Shown here piece after piece: positions 63,450 to 64,000 of a stretch of 64,000 bases of DNA (positions are counted from its first letter, which is position 1; every line of letters begins with the position of its first letter). Position numbers and translations under genes: made by a program. Source of the stretch: Hirudo medicinalis (lineage: Eukaryota > Annelida > Clitellata > Hirudinida > Hirudinidae). Location of the stretch: NCBI GenBank assembly GCA_011800805.1, contig MPNW01000156.1, positions 7,652-71,651 on the forward strand, in the 5' to 3' direction. The notes under the pieces are model-generated. The model saw only the letters and a program-made list of their open reading frames with translations. It did not search any database and was not told the DNA's origin.

Positions 63450-63484
63450 TAAAGTCCGTTGCATGACTAAGATGATTTGGACTA
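63450..63484. repeat. Family B repeat tail
   Basis: Preceded by a (TTTA)n run. The word aaagtccgttgcatgactaa followed by gatgatttggac recurs at 63007-63039 and, partly, at about 63157-63185. Confidence 0.6.
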
Positions 63485-64000
63485 GATAATAATATTAGGG
63501 TAAATGCCCTCATTTATATACTATTTAAGTTAGTCAAATGGTCACACGAGTTAATAAAACGATCACGTGAGCTAGTCATTCGGTCACGTGATGTTATTAC
63601 ACACTCTCATCCAAACAAAGCATCGCACAATCATGCATAGTCAAGCACAAACTGACAAACTCAAGAAATCAGCCTTCAATCACTGCGCTCAATGTCTGCG
63701 TACAAGATATAAATGAAAATAAGCACACCTCGACCTCCAAGCACAACGCAAAAACCCAAAAGTCCTGTCATGTTTGTCGGTGAGGCAGAGCACTGACACA
63801 TGAACCATTTCTTTGGCATTTCCATCACCAAATTGACATAACGTAGGGGCCAGTGGCTGCTGTGCCTAGGGGTCCGAAATTGATGACCCTGATGGTGATG
63901 ACGGCCATGGTAATGATGACGGAGATTGTCATCGTTTTTATTATGATTAGTTAGTAAAAGGATAATTTCCATGGGCATATATGACAATATAATATGCACA

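Larger units (their letters stand above)
61724..64000. other. Repeat-rich right end without a supported gene
   Basis: Contains a TCA then CGT/TCG microsatellite (61955-61992), GAT/GAC runs (62130-62200, 62525-62610), two tRNA-like SINE copies and AT-rich DNA. The open frame at 63676-63999 minus is largely a translation of ATC repeats and is not called. Confidence 0.5.

Noticed and set aside
63676..63999. Minus frame at the right edge of the window
   Set aside because: The His-rich part is ATC-repeat translation and the rest shows no recognisable domain or splice signals.
1..64000. Prokaryotic-type systems (operons, CRISPR, defence islands, phage)
   Set aside because: The window is intron-rich animal DNA; the tandem repeats present are microsatellites or minisatellites without spacer structure.

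Overview
This window is eukaryotic (metazoan) nuclear DNA. The genes are split by short GT-AG introns, intergenic space is AT-rich and full of trinucleotide microsatellites (ATC/GAT, AAT, ACG), and degraded LINEs, tRNA-derived SINE-like repeats and a TIR element are scattered through it. The gene set points to an invertebrate, probably a lophotrochozoan such as an annelid or mollusc: a FEM1A/C-type protein, an ATGL/brummer-type lipase, a SynGAP/DAB2IP/raskol-type RasGAP, an SRSF4/5/6-type SR protein, and a divergent single-exon peptide-type GPCR. The species cannot be fixed from the sequence alone. I found no operons, CRISPR arrays or prokaryotic signals.

Layout from left to right. A broken LINE reverse transcriptase (293-860) is followed by an SLC7 amino-acid transporter on + (1389-5060, 10 exons). 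It converges on ribosomal protein L9 on - (5107-6141), with only 46 bp between the two stop codons. The 20-coding-exon 2-oxoglutarate dehydrogenase E1 gene lies on - (8804-15589); next to its 3' end is a single N flanked by an exact 127-bp duplication, which looks like an assembly error. A roughly 21-exon synaptic-type RasGAP follows on - (18502-31900), with a probable alternative first exon inside its longest intron. About 9 kb of mostly simple-repeat DNA (31.9-41 kb) comes next, then a small unrecognised multi-exon gene on - (40972-42683) and FEM1 on - (43044-45392). FEM1 stands head to head with an ATGL/PNPLA2-like triglyceride lipase on + (47250-51259). A LINE 3' remnant, a single-exon C2H2 zinc-finger gene on + (52948-54663), an SR splicing factor on + (57033-58980) and a single-exon class A GPCR on - (60170-61723) follow. 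The right end is microsatellite and SINE-like DNA.

The genes are ordinary unlinked housekeeping and signalling genes, and I see no evidence that they form one system. The exon models were built by hand by requiring GT-AG borders and matching codon phase. OGDH (3033 nt), SLC7 (1509 nt), RPL9 (567 nt), FEM1 (1911 nt), ATGL (1872 nt) and the SR gene (801 nt) all sum to exact multiples of three with continuous family-like protein, so these models are strong. The RasGAP N-terminus, one RasGAP junction near 20.3 kb, and the small gene at 41-42.7 kb are less certain. The most interesting items are the assembly duplication, the RasGAP alternative first exon, two families of tRNA-like repeats (one copy occupies nearly half of a 232-bp intron inside the RasGAP domain), and the unrecognised small gene.
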